The notes beneath the pieces are model-generated. The model made no database searches, was not told where the DNA came from, and worked only from the letters and a program-made list of their open reading frames with translations. Below are positions 8,869 through 15,946 of a stretch of DNA of 64,000 nt, one piece after another; position 1 is the first letter of the stretch; each line of letters starts with the position of its first letter. The position numbers and the translations under genes were made by a program. The stretch covers positions 1,178,001 to 1,242,000 of the forward strand of contig NZ_SRIF01000001.1 of assembly GCF_004681185.1 (NCBI RefSeq), given 5' to 3'. Source of the DNA: Haloarcula amylovorans (GTDB lineage: Archaea > Halobacteriota > Halobacteria > Halobacteriales > Haloarculaceae).

Positions 8869-11800
8869 TCAGCCTCCGGCCGTCTCGGGTTCGTCGTCGG
8901 TCGCCGGTTCGTCGTCCCTTTCGGCCGTCTCGTCGTCCACGTCCGTGCCAGCAGTCTCTTCGTCAGCAGAGCGTCGGCGGCGGTAGAGCACCGCAGCGAC
9001 GACGAGGAGCACCAAGAGGACGACCAAGAGGAGGAGGAGCCACGGAATGCCGTCGCCGACGGGTTCGACGATTCCGACGGCGACCCGATAGGTGTCGGAG
9101 AGTTTCGTCTCCTCGTCGGGTTCGTCGTATTGGAAGTCTACGAGCAGCGGGTAGTCTTTCAGGGTCGCGCCCTCGGTCGCGCTGATGGCGAACGTCAACT
9201 GGACGGTCTCGTTCGGTTCGAGGCGGTCGACGAACGCCTGTTCGTCGTCAGTACTCAACGGATCGTCGACGAACACGCGGGCGTCGACGTTGCTGACCGT
9301 GACGTCGGCGTTGTTGGTGACGGTGAGAGTCACCAACGCTGTGTCCCCGGCCTCGATAGTGGCGTTCTCGGTTGTGACGCCGAACACCGGTCGTCTGTCA
9401 GCGACGCCGACGACGCCGGGCAGCGAGTCGCTCTCGCGGTTCTCGCGGTCTCGGTTCCGGTACTCGACGACGAACGAGACTCGGCGGTCACCGGGTTCGG
9501 TCTCGTCTAGCACCTCGACGGGGAACGAGACGGTGGCTGTCTCAGCGGGCGCGAGGCGACCCACGGGCGACTCGTTCTCCCGAATCACGACGTTCTCGCT
9601 CCCTGCCGAAAGGCGAACGACGGCATCGGTGACCGTCGTCGGGCCACGGTTGGTGACTGTCGCCAGAAGCGTCCCCTCCGACCCGACCCGCAGCGTCCCC
9701 GTGACGTTGCCGACGGCGAAGGCCTGCTCCGGCGCGGCCGTCACACCGAGGAGGGTACTCTCGGCCGGTTGGCTGTCGCCCGTCTCGTCTTCGTAGGTGG
9801 CTCGGAGTCGAAGAGGATAGCGCTGGCCGCCCCCGTCTTCGGGGGCTGTCACCTGATACGAGACCGTCCGGCGCTCGTCGGGCGCTAACTCGTCGATGAA
9901 CCGCGACGCGTTCGCCGACTCCTGAATCTGTAGCTCGCCGCTCTGTGAGCGCAGTGAGACGCGAACCTGCTGTATGGCTTCCTCGCCGGCGTTTTCGAGC
10001 GTCACCGTGACGTTGCCGTCGTCGCCCGCCCGAACCGTCTCGTTCAAATCGACGACACGGACCGTGTCGGTCTCGCCCGCGACCGACAGCGTCGAAGAGA
10101 GGGGGTCGGTCGCGCGCCGGTCGCCGTCGGCGGTCGTGTAGCGCACGACGAACTGGGCCTGCTTCGGGACGGTCGCGGCGTCTTCCGAGACGACGACGGG
10201 CAACCGGAACTGCGCGGCCTCGCCCTCTGAGAGATTTCCGACGGCGTACTCCGTCTCCTGTGGGACGAGCGACTCGCTCGTCGAGCGAATCTCGACGACG
10301 ACGTTCTCGACATCGCGCGGCCCGTCGTTTACCACCCGGCCGGTGAGGTCGCTCTTCGCCCCGACTTCGAGCGCACCGCTGACGCCGCTGACGGAGAACC
10401 CCTGTTCCGGGGCGGGTCTGATGGCGAGGGAGATTGCCTCCGAGCGTTGCCGGTCGCCATCTTCGTCCTCGTAGTTGACCCGCACGTCGAACGGGTACTC
10501 CTGCGGAGCCGTGTCGTTCGGTGCGGCCACCTGGAACCGGACGGTCCGGCGCTCGCCGGGGTCCCACTGCCCGACCGCGCGACTTCCGTTCACCCCGCCA
10601 GACGCCCCGACTGTCAGGTCACCGCTCACCGACTGTAACTGGACTACCGAGTCGGTGAGTTCCTCCTCGCCCGTGTAGCGAAGGGTGAGCGCGACGGTGC
10701 CGTCCTCGCCGACCTGCACGTCGTTCTCGACGTTAGTCACTCGGAACTGGTCGGCCGCGCCCTCGACGCGATAACGCGCCGCCAGCCGTTGACTCTCCAA
10801 GACATCGCCCTCCGCGTTTCGATACTCGACGACGAATTCGAACTGCTTTCGGCCCGGTCGCGCCCCGTCGCGGACGCGAATCGGGAACTCGAAGGTCTCG
10901 TTCTCGCCGCTGTCGAAGCTTCCGAGGACGTACTCCGATTCGAGCGCTACGAAGTCGTCGCTGGGCGGGATCACTCGGAGAACTGCCGACTCGGCGTCCT
11001 GTGGACCGTCGTTCTCGATGACACCTGAGATGGTGCCGTCGCGCCCGACCCGTAACTGGCTCTCGGGGTCGTCCACGTCGAACCCCTGTTCGGCGTCGGG
11101 CGTGACGCCGAACTGCACGTCGTCTGCGACCTGCTCGTCACCATCCTCGTCGGTGTAGCGGGTTGTCACCGAGACGGGGTACTCGCCGGTCGCGGCTGCC
11201 GCCGGGAGCCGCGTCGCGAGCTCGAAGGTCCGCTCTTCGCCCGCCTCCCACTGGGCGACGAACCGCGACGTGTTTGACGCGTTGCCGAAGCGGAGCGCAC
11301 GGTCGAGCGAGGAGAACGTCACCCGAGCGTCCCGGAGCGTCTCCTCGCCGTCGTTGACGAGCGTTACGCTCGCCGTCCCGCGGTCGCCGACCTGCGAGGC
11401 CGACTCGACTTCGACTACCTCGATTACGTCGACTTCCTCTCGAATCCGCACTGTCTCGAACAGCGGGTCGCTCGTCCGCCGCTCCCCCTCGTCGTTCGTG
11501 TAGCGGACGGCGAACTCGAACTGCCGGTCGGTCGGTTCGACGGTATCGTCGATCCGGAGCGGCAGTTCGAAGTCGACCTCTTCGCCCTCGTCGAGGTCGC
11601 GGAGCGGGACCTCGCGCTGGCGCGGCGTCACGCCCTCGATGTCGGATCGGTACACCAACACCGCGTCGGAGACGTCGCGCGGCCCGTCGTTCGTCACCGT
11701 CCCGTCGATAGTCCCGTCGTCACTCACCCGGAGGTCCCCCGAGACGTCCTCCAAGTCGAACGACTGCTCGTCGTCGGGTTCGACGCCGAACTGCACGTCG

Positions 11801-12960
11801 TCTGCGACCTGCTCGTCACCGTCCTCGTCGGTGTAGCGGGTCGTCACCGAGACGGGATACTCGTCGGTCGCCGAGTCGTTCGAGAACTGCGTCGGGAGGT
11901 CGAACGTCCGTTCCTCGCCGGCCTCCCAGTCGCCGACGAACCGCGTCGTGTTCCGCGCCTCGCCGAATCGGAACCCCGCGTCGAGTGAGGAGAACGTCAC
12001 TCGGGCGTCCTCCACGTCCTCGTCGCCCTCGTTTTCGAGCGTCACGGTCACGGTCCCGCGCGCGCCGACCTGCGCGTCGGAATCCACGTCCACAACGTCG
12101 ATTACGTCCTCCTGTTCCCGTATCTTGACGTCGGCGAACAGCGGCCCGCTCGTGCGTCGCTCGCCGTCTTTGGTCGTATACCGGAGGGCGAACTCGAACT
12201 GCCGCGTCGTCGGCTTCGCCGACCCGTCGACCCGGAACGGGAGCGTGACGGTCCGCGAGTCGTCCTTCTCGAACTCGCTGAGGGCGACTTCGGACTTCAG
12301 CGGCGTGACTCCTTCGGCCGTCTCGCGGACGACTAACACCGCTTGCTCGACGTCGCGTGGGCCGTCGTTCTCGACGGTCACGTCGATCTCGCCGTCGTCG
12401 CCCGCCCGGAGCGACCCGTCGATGTCGTCGACGTGGAACCCTTGTTCCCGCTCGGGCTTCACGCCAAACGAAAGGGGTGCCGACTGGACTGTGGTCCCCT
12501 CGGAGCCCGGATAGCGGACGACGACCGTGAGGGGGTACCGCTGTCGGCTGGCGTCCGCAGTCGGCGTGACGGCGAACTTCACACGCTTCTTCTCGCCCTC
12601 CTCCCAGTCGCCGACGAACCGGCTCCCGTTGAGCCCGCTCCCGATGCGGATTTCGGGGTTCTCAGAGCGCAGTACGACCGTCGCGTCCGAGAGGTCTCCC
12701 AGATCCTCGTTCTCTAGCTTGACCGAGACCGTCCCCGACTCGTTGATTCGGAGGTCCGAGTCGACGTCCACGAGTCGAACTCTCTGACTCCCCGACGAAC
12801 TGGTTTCGGTCACCTCGTCCCCACTCCCGTCGCCCGTTCCATCGTCCGTACCGCCGTCCGTAGCGCCCGTATCCGTCGTCTCCGCGAGCGAGACACCAGC
12901 GGCTGTCGCGATCGGTGCGGTGACCACCAGCACGAGTACCACGACGAGAGCGCGACTCAT
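8869..12960 (-). CDS. Membrane-anchored surface protein with eleven CARDB/NEW3-like domains
   Basis: A 1363-residue protein with an N-terminal signal peptide (MSRALVVVLVLVVTAPIATA), an acidic linker, a long extracytoplasmic region, one C-terminal helix (about 1295-1315) and a positive then acidic cytosolic tail. The exterior alternates two beta-sandwich repeat types. Type A has xRFVGxWEAGEERTF and a YPxxVxxRYxDExGD segment. Type B begins EQGFxVxxVxGxLRVG and contains xNDGPRDVxxAVL. I count A-B five times and then a final A. This COG1361/CARDB-like architecture is typical of archaeal cell-surface adhesion or scaffold proteins. It is the first gene of a unit with the RND exporter, which suggests a joint envelope role. 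There is no PGF-CTERM-type sorting signal. Confidence 0.85.
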   Translation of the reverse strand: MSRALVVVLVLVVTAPIATAAGVSLAETTDTGATDGGTDDGTGDGSGDEVTETSSSGSQRVRLVDVDSDLRINESGTVSVKLENEDLGDLSDATVVLRSENPEIRIGSGLNGSRFVGDWEEGEKKRVKFAVTPTADASRQRYPLTVVVRYPGSEGTTVQSAPLSFGVKPEREQGFHVDDIDGSLRAGDDGEIDVTVENDGPRDVEQAVLVVRETAEGVTPLKSEVALSEFEKDDSRTVTLPFRVDGSAKPTTRQFEFALRYTTKDGERRTSGPLFADVKIREQEDVIDVVDVDSDAQVGARGTVTVTLENEGDEDVEDARVTFSSLDAGFRFGEARNTTRFVGDWEAGEERTFDLPTQFSNDSATDEYPVSVTTRYTDEDGDEQVADDVQFGVEPDDEQSFDLEDVSGDLRVSDDGTIDGTVTNDGPRDVSDAVLVYRSDIEGVTPRQREVPLRDLDEGEEVDFELPLRIDDTVEPTDRQFEFAVRYTNDEGERRTSDPLFETVRIREEVDVIEVVEVESASQVGDRGTASVTLVNDGEETLRDARVTFSSLDRALRFGNASNTSRFVAQWEAGEERTFELATRLPAAAATGEYPVSVTTRYTDEDGDEQVADDVQFGVTPDAEQGFDVDDPESQLRVGRDGTISGVIENDGPQDAESAVLRVIPPSDDFVALESEYVLGSFDSGENETFEFPIRVRDGARPGRKQFEFVVEYRNAEGDVLESQRLAARYRVEGAADQFRVTNVENDVQVGEDGTVALTLRYTGEEELTDSVVQLQSVSGDLTVGASGGVNGSRAVGQWDPGERRTVRFQVAAPNDTAPQEYPFDVRVNYEDEDGDRQRSEAISLAIRPAPEQGFSVSGVSGALEVGAKSDLTGRVVNDGPRDVENVVVEIRSTSESLVPQETEYAVGNLSEGEAAQFRLPVVVSEDAATVPKQAQFVVRYTTADGDRRATDPLSSTLSVAGETDTVRVVDLNETVRAGDDGNVTVTLENAGEEAIQQVRVSLRSQSGELQIQESANASRFIDELAPDERRTVSYQVTAPEDGGGQRYPLRLRATYEDETGDSQPAESTLLGVTAAPEQAFAVGNVTGTLRVGSEGTLLATVTNRGPTTVTDAVVRLSAGSENVVIRENESPVGRLAPAETATVSFPVEVLDETEPGDRRVSFVVEYRNRDRENRESDSLPGVVGVADRRPVFGVTTENATIEAGDTALVTLTVTNNADVTVSNVDARVFVDDPLSTDDEQAFVDRLEPNETVQLTFAISATEGATLKDYPLLVDFQYDEPDEETKLSDTYRVAVGIVEPVGDGIPWLLLLLVVLLVLLVVAAVLYRRRRSADEETAGTDVDDETAERDDEPATDDEPETAGG
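11104..11193. repeat. 90-bp near-identical repeat, copy 1 (partner at 11782-11871)
   Basis: This segment matches 11782-11871 with about four mismatches in 90 bases and a spacing of 678 bases (226 codons), one A-B domain pair of the surface protein. It encodes the RYTDEDGDEQVADDVQFGV end of a type A domain. Such DNA identity, beyond what the protein needs, points to recent duplication or gene conversion between the second and third A domains. Confidence 0.75.
11782..11871. repeat. 90-bp near-identical repeat, copy 2
   Basis: Second copy of the repeat at 11104-11193, in the same orientation and reading frame within the surface-protein gene. It falls at the end of the second type A domain. Confidence 0.75.
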
Positions 12961-13425
12961 CGTCCGCCAGCGACCCTACTGAACGCGCTCTGTGGGAGCG
13001 TCGGTCGCTCTCGGCGTCCGCTGCGGTGTGCCATCTACGCGACACCCTCCCACGAGAGCCACTTTGTATGGCATACTCTATCGCGATAGCGTCGTTCTAA
13101 CCCCCTCCCGCTCGTTGTTCGGTCACTTGCATAATCCCGGATTACCGAGCGACGATTCGGCGGTCACGAGCGCCCGTTCGCTTCGGAGGAGTCGCTGATC
13201 CCTCGGCATCTCGGGGACGCTCCGTCGAACAGGTCTTCTCACGACGACACGACCGTTCTCACAGCGTGCGAGCGCCATCCATCTCAAGGAGTTCCTCCAG
13301 CGGGAGTTCGGATTCAATGTGTAGCGTTAACTGTTAACACGACCGCGGCCGAAGTTACGGACGAACGTTCTGACGCGCCGAGTGACGGGAGACTATCGGG
13401 ACGAACGTTCGCCACGGAGGACACC
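12961..13425. other. 465-base intergenic region with several small palindromes
   Basis: No credible gene on either strand; the open frames here are arginine-rich and look like shadows. It should hold promoters for the surface protein (leftward) and the SnoaL-like gene (rightward). Perfect palindrome CTATCGCGATAG is at 13078-13089. GTTAACTGTTAAC (two GTTAAC units, one-base centre) is at 13326-13338. Two copies of GGACGAACGTTC lie at 13359 and 13399. The concentration of dyad symmetry suggests regulator binding. Confidence 0.5.
13359..13410 (+). promoter_or_regulatory. Paired GGACGAACGTTC sites before the SnoaL-like gene
   Basis: GGACGAACGTTC occurs at 13359-13370 and again at 13399-13410, exactly 40 bases apart, about four helical turns. 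Each contains the palindrome GAACGTTC. The proximal copy ends 15 bases before the ATG at 13426, where it would overlap the core promoter and start site of a leaderless transcript. A dimeric repressor bound cooperatively is the simplest reading. Confidence 0.45.
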
Positions 13426-13848
13426 ATGGCAACAGCCACACCAGACGTCGAACAGCTCATGCGGAACTATCAGGAGCTCTGGAACGAGGAGCGGTACGCG
13501 AAGATTCCCGAGTTGGTCTCCGAATCTATCACCGTCCACGATCCCGGCCACCCTGAAGTCATAGAGGGTCGCGACGGGTTAGAAGCGTATCTCAGAGAGC
13601 TTCACGAGGGGTTCCCGGACTTCCACGTGACAATCGAAGAGATGCTCACGAGCGGCGACACCGTCATGGCGAAGTGGACAGTCACGGGAACGCACGAGGG
13701 ACAGTTCGGCGAGTTCCCCCCGACCGGTAACGCGATGGAGCTCGAAGGTATGGACAAAGTCCTGCTCAACGACGGGAAGATTCTGGAACATCGAGCGCAC
13801 TACGACACGCGAGAGATGTTCGAACAGCTCGGCCTCACGGACGGATAA
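13426..13848 (+). CDS. SnoaL-like ester cyclase family protein
   Basis: A 140-residue single-domain protein of the SnoaL/NTF2-like fold, the family annotated as ester cyclase or polyketide cyclase-like. The typical pattern is visible: N-terminal helix (VEQLMRNYQELWN), then VHDPGHPEVIEGRDGLEAY, PDFHVTIEEMLTSGDTVMAKWTVTGTH, and EGMDKVLLNDGKILEHRAHYDTREMFEQLG at the end. Length matches the family. The His/Asp pairs (HDP, HRAHYD) are candidate pocket residues. It stands alone, and the real substrate in haloarchaea is unknown. A conserved pair of palindromic sites lies in its promoter, so it is probably conditionally expressed. Confidence 0.85.
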   Translation: MATATPDVEQLMRNYQELWNEERYAKIPELVSESITVHDPGHPEVIEGRDGLEAYLRELHEGFPDFHVTIEEMLTSGDTVMAKWTVTGTHEGQFGEFPPTGNAMELEGMDKVLLNDGKILEHRAHYDTREMFEQLGLTDG

Positions 13849-13907
13849 CGACGCCGTCTGTGAATCCCATTTTATGTGCGACTTCTGACGCCATTCGCAC
13901 AAGACCA

Positions 13908-13925
13908 ACTCTGCTGAAGCAGAGT
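13908..13925 (+). terminator. Hairpin after the SnoaL-like gene
   Basis: ACTCTGC-TGAA-GCAGAGT forms a perfect 7-bp stem with a tetraloop 60 bases after the stop codon. A weaker stem, GTGCGA/TCGCAC, precedes it at about 13876-13900. No T tract follows, so the terminator role is tentative. Confidence 0.35.
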
Positions 13926-14055
13926 AATCATCGCTTCGGGGATGGAATCAACTAGAGAAATCCGGTATTTGGAAGCATGGACGCCCCGCACTGCTGCTGG
14001 CTGGGACTGGAATCGCCACGCCTTCTGACGATTATGTAGAGTTCAGATAAGGGGA

Positions 14056-14071
14056 TGGGGTCGGAGGGATT
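14056..14071 (-). repeat. 16-base duplicate of the tRNA-Trp 3' end
   Basis: TGGGGTCGGAGGGATT at 14056-14071 is identical to 14186-14201, which encodes the acceptor and T-stem end of tRNA-Trp. The copies lie in the same orientation 130 bases apart, as expected for attachment-site repeats. There is no integrase nearby, so if it is an att remnant the element has gone. Confidence 0.55.
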
Positions 14072-14150
14072 GTGAACCAGCGGCAGACGGTCGCTCACTA
14101 CGTTCGCGCTGCGACTGCCACGGTTCAAATCCGCCTCAGTTACGAACACA

Positions 14151-14176
14151 CGCGGCGCTCGAATTCGAGCGCCGCG
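14151..14176 (-). terminator. Perfect 26-bp palindrome just downstream of tRNA-Trp
   Basis: Each half reads CGCGGCGCTCGAA, so the centre is AATT with no loop spacer. It starts 10 bases past the 3' end of tRNA-Trp in the direction of its transcription. It could terminate the tRNA transcript or be a protein-binding dyad. Confidence 0.4.
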
Positions 14177-14185
14177 AGAAGTTAG

Positions 14186-14366
14186 TGGGGTCGGAGGGAT
14201 TTGAACCCCCGATCGGCTGATATCTCCGTCCTGTGCCTCGGAACTCCAGAGGGTCATCGTCGCGAACCGGTGATCAGCCGGCCGCTCAGTATATCAGCCC
14301 TTGGAGTTTCGTCCCAGGCACGTGGCCTCTGGAGTCAGCCGCCTTCCCGGACTAGGCCACGACCCC
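14186..14366 (-). tRNA. tRNA-Trp (CCA) with 107-nt intron
   Basis: On the minus strand, exon 1 (14366-14329) has acceptor GGGGTCG, a GCC/GGC D stem and anticodon stem GCTGA with loop start CTCCAG. Exon 2 (14221-14186) supplies A-TCAGC, a five-base variable loop, T arm GGGGG-TTCAAAT-CCCTC, acceptor CGACCCC and discriminator A. After removal of 14222-14328 the anticodon loop is CTCCAGA with CCA at 14332-14330, decoding UGG. The intron sits between positions 37 and 38, the usual archaeal site cut by the splicing endonuclease at a bulge-helix-bulge. CCA is not encoded. A TATA-like TTTAGTGC on the minus strand lies about 25-30 bases upstream. Confidence 0.93.
14222..14328 (-). ncRNA. tRNA-Trp intron with box C/D-like guide features
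   Basis: Haloarchaeal tRNA-Trp introns are known to act as box C/D RNAs guiding 2'-O-methylation of their own tRNA. Here the minus strand shows three CUGA box D-like sequences in its first half and ACGATGA, one base from box C consensus, in its second half. Straight after that, TCTGGAGT is complementary to the anticodon-loop sequence ACTCCAGA, which fits a guide for C34. The guide call rests on these motifs and the family precedent. Confidence 0.7.
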
Positions 14367-14420
14367 GCACTCCGTCGTTTGAGCAGTTGCACTAAAGGGA
14401 TTTCGATTGGCAGACGGCGG

Positions 14421-14648
14421 TCAGTCGCGGTCGACCTCGGACCAGTCACAGTCCTGGCACTTGTAGCCCGTGACGAACTCCAGCGCAGAGGGCATGTACC
14501 CCACTTCGAGGACGTTGCCGCCGCACTCCGGGCAGTCGCGGTCAGCGTCCGCGATCGGTTCGGCGTCCATGACACTCTCTCCCTCGATGAGTTCGGCGAG
14601 GCTCTCGGGAGTCTGCATTCGCCCCTGCACGACGCGGTTGTCGGCCAT
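14421..14648 (-). CDS. Small haloarchaeal zinc-ribbon protein (DUF5795-like)
   Basis: A 75-residue protein with two CxxC pairs, CPEC near residue 39 and CQDC near 64, that should hold one zinc ion. It begins MADNRVVQGRMQTPESLAELIEGE and ends in an acidic WSEVDRD. I recall this family as DUF5795, conserved in haloarchaea without a known role, though the number is from memory. Length is complete. The gene follows the membrane-protein gene at 14687 on the same strand with a 38-base gap and probably shares its transcript. tRNA-Trp is next on the same strand. Confidence 0.8.
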   Translation of the reverse strand: MADNRVVQGRMQTPESLAELIEGESVMDAEPIADADRDCPECGGNVLEVGYMPSALEFVTGYKCQDCDWSEVDRD

Positions 14649-14686
14649 ATCGAAGCGCCGGGCGTGAGACGCCTAAACCTTCCCGT

Positions 14687-15574
14687 TCACAGCCACGGGG
14701 CGCGTTCCTGGTTGGCGTCGTACTCGACGGTTTCGCCCTCGTCGGTCTGCTCGTCGGCGGCGACGCCCTGGGAGGCACCGCCGTCGGCGAAGGCGGCCGT
14801 CAGGTCCACCGCATCGGGGTGGTACTCGCTGTGGCGCTCACGGGCGTTGTCCGGGTCGAACGAGAGGAGACCGGTGACGGCCAGCGCGGCGAGTGCGACC
14901 GGGGCCTCCGTGGGGACCAGGCCGAGCACGGAGAGCGCGAGGATACCCAGCGCGACGGCGCTCCCGAAGCGGAAGCGGTCGATGTCGACGGCGTTGCGGA
15001 GCCACGGACTGGCCAGCGCGACGAGGAGGGCGAACCCGACGCCGATACCGGCGGTAGCCGCGGCGCGGGCGAGCATCTCGGGGTTGGCCTCGACGACCAG
15101 CGTCGCGCCGGACGGGTCGACGCTGGCGAGCAGACCGAGGCCGACGATAACCGCCGGTCGCGGCAGTATCTCGCCAATTCGAGCGCTTGCGGTCTGGGCA
15201 GCGATGGCGAGGATGACGATGCCCGCGAACCGTTCGAAGACCGAGAGGGTGACAACTCCCTTGATCGTCGGCGCGATCGCCGCCTCGACGACCGCAAGCG
15301 GCACGAGGACGGCCCCAATGAGGAGCACCGCTCGGGCCTGTTCGCGGGGACCGCCTTCCATCTCGGCCAGCACGACGGCGACCATCGCGGACCCGCCGAA
15401 GACCAGCAGGCCGACTTCGAGCATTCCAGTCCACGTCGAGAGCGCGCCGGCGAGGACGAGCACCGGGAAGATACCGTCGACTAACGGGAGACCCATGACA
15501 GTCGCCAGCAGTCGGCCGCCGCGACCGACCCGCCGCTCGATGTTGAGGGCGACCGGGTGTCTGGAGCTACTCAT
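14687..15574 (-). CDS. Polytopic membrane protein, haloarchaeal (DUF5794-like)
   Basis: A 295-residue membrane protein with about seven or eight hydrophobic helices (for example VMGLPLVDGIFPVLVLAGAL, VVTLSVFERFAGIVILAIAA and the GILALSVLGLVP segment) and an acidic soluble tail from about 245. It opens MSSSRHPVALNIERRVGRGG. I recall a haloarchaeal family DUF5794 with this start and size. There is no catalytic or transport signature that I recognise. It heads a probable two-gene unit with the zinc-ribbon protein, and adjacent DUF numbering suggests that the pair is conserved, which is an inference. Confidence 0.75.
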   Translation of the reverse strand: MSSSRHPVALNIERRVGRGGRLLATVMGLPLVDGIFPVLVLAGALSTWTGMLEVGLLVFGGSAMVAVVLAEMEGGPREQARAVLLIGAVLVPLAVVEAAIAPTIKGVVTLSVFERFAGIVILAIAAQTASARIGEILPRPAVIVGLGLLASVDPSGATLVVEANPEMLARAAATAGIGVGFALLVALASPWLRNAVDIDRFRFGSAVALGILALSVLGLVPTEAPVALAALAVTGLLSFDPDNARERHSEYHPDAVDLTAAFADGGASQGVAADEQTDEGETVEYDANQERAPWL

Positions 15575-15946
15575 CTAGTGAGCGAGTCGGGGATACCCCT
15601 GTACCCGGTGGGAGTCTCCTGCGCCGTCCCGAGAGCCGCGGACACACCGTTTCTGTGTATCGAACCCACCCCAAAATGTATTGTCAGCCGCCGTCGAGCA
15701 CAACGCTTGCCGGTCGGTGGCCACAAAGGTGGATTCGAAGGGACGCATATCTATAACTATCTTTCAGTAGAGTATTAAACGTTGTGTGAGAAACGGCCCC
15801 ACACCCCGTGAAACGTGCGAAACAGGCACATCGAACTGGACAACTGTGTCGATGTCGGGCCGTTTGCCGGACAGCCTCGTATGTCAGTATACCGCACTCC
15901 TACCGAGTCTCGCAACGTTTTTCCCCGGCCGTACTGGACGATTTAC
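15575..15946. other. Intergenic region upstream of guaB
   Basis: 372 bases between divergent genes. The centre (about 15740-15780) is A+T-rich with ATATCTATAAC and GTATTAAAC, both good TATA candidates pointing right. If used, they would give guaB a leader of about 150 bases. A weaker ACGTTTTT lies 25-32 bases before the guaB ATG and would give a leaderless mRNA. No gene or recognisable riboswitch is seen between them. Confidence 0.45.

Larger units (their letters stand above)
13849..14185. other. Intergenic region with tRNA-Trp-like fragment and long palindrome
   Basis: No gene is supported. The stretch holds a 16-base copy of the tRNA-Trp 3' end (14056-14071), a bulged stem GGCAG...CTGCC at about 14080-14119, and a T-arm-like CGGTTCAAATCCG at about 14121-14133 on the plus strand. 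A perfect 26-bp palindrome lies at 14151-14176 just past the end of tRNA-Trp. It looks like scar tissue from an old tRNA-associated insertion or rearrangement. Confidence 0.5.

Noticed and set aside
14101..14140. Possible second tRNA from CGGTTCAAATCCG
   Set aside because: No matching acceptor, D or anticodon arms can be drawn around it. It is noted as debris only.
14301..15578. Long plus-strand frame opposite tRNA-Trp and the membrane protein gene
   Set aside because: It is opposite well-supported minus-strand features, and its translation is Ser/Ala/Arg/Pro-rich as expected for an antisense shadow.
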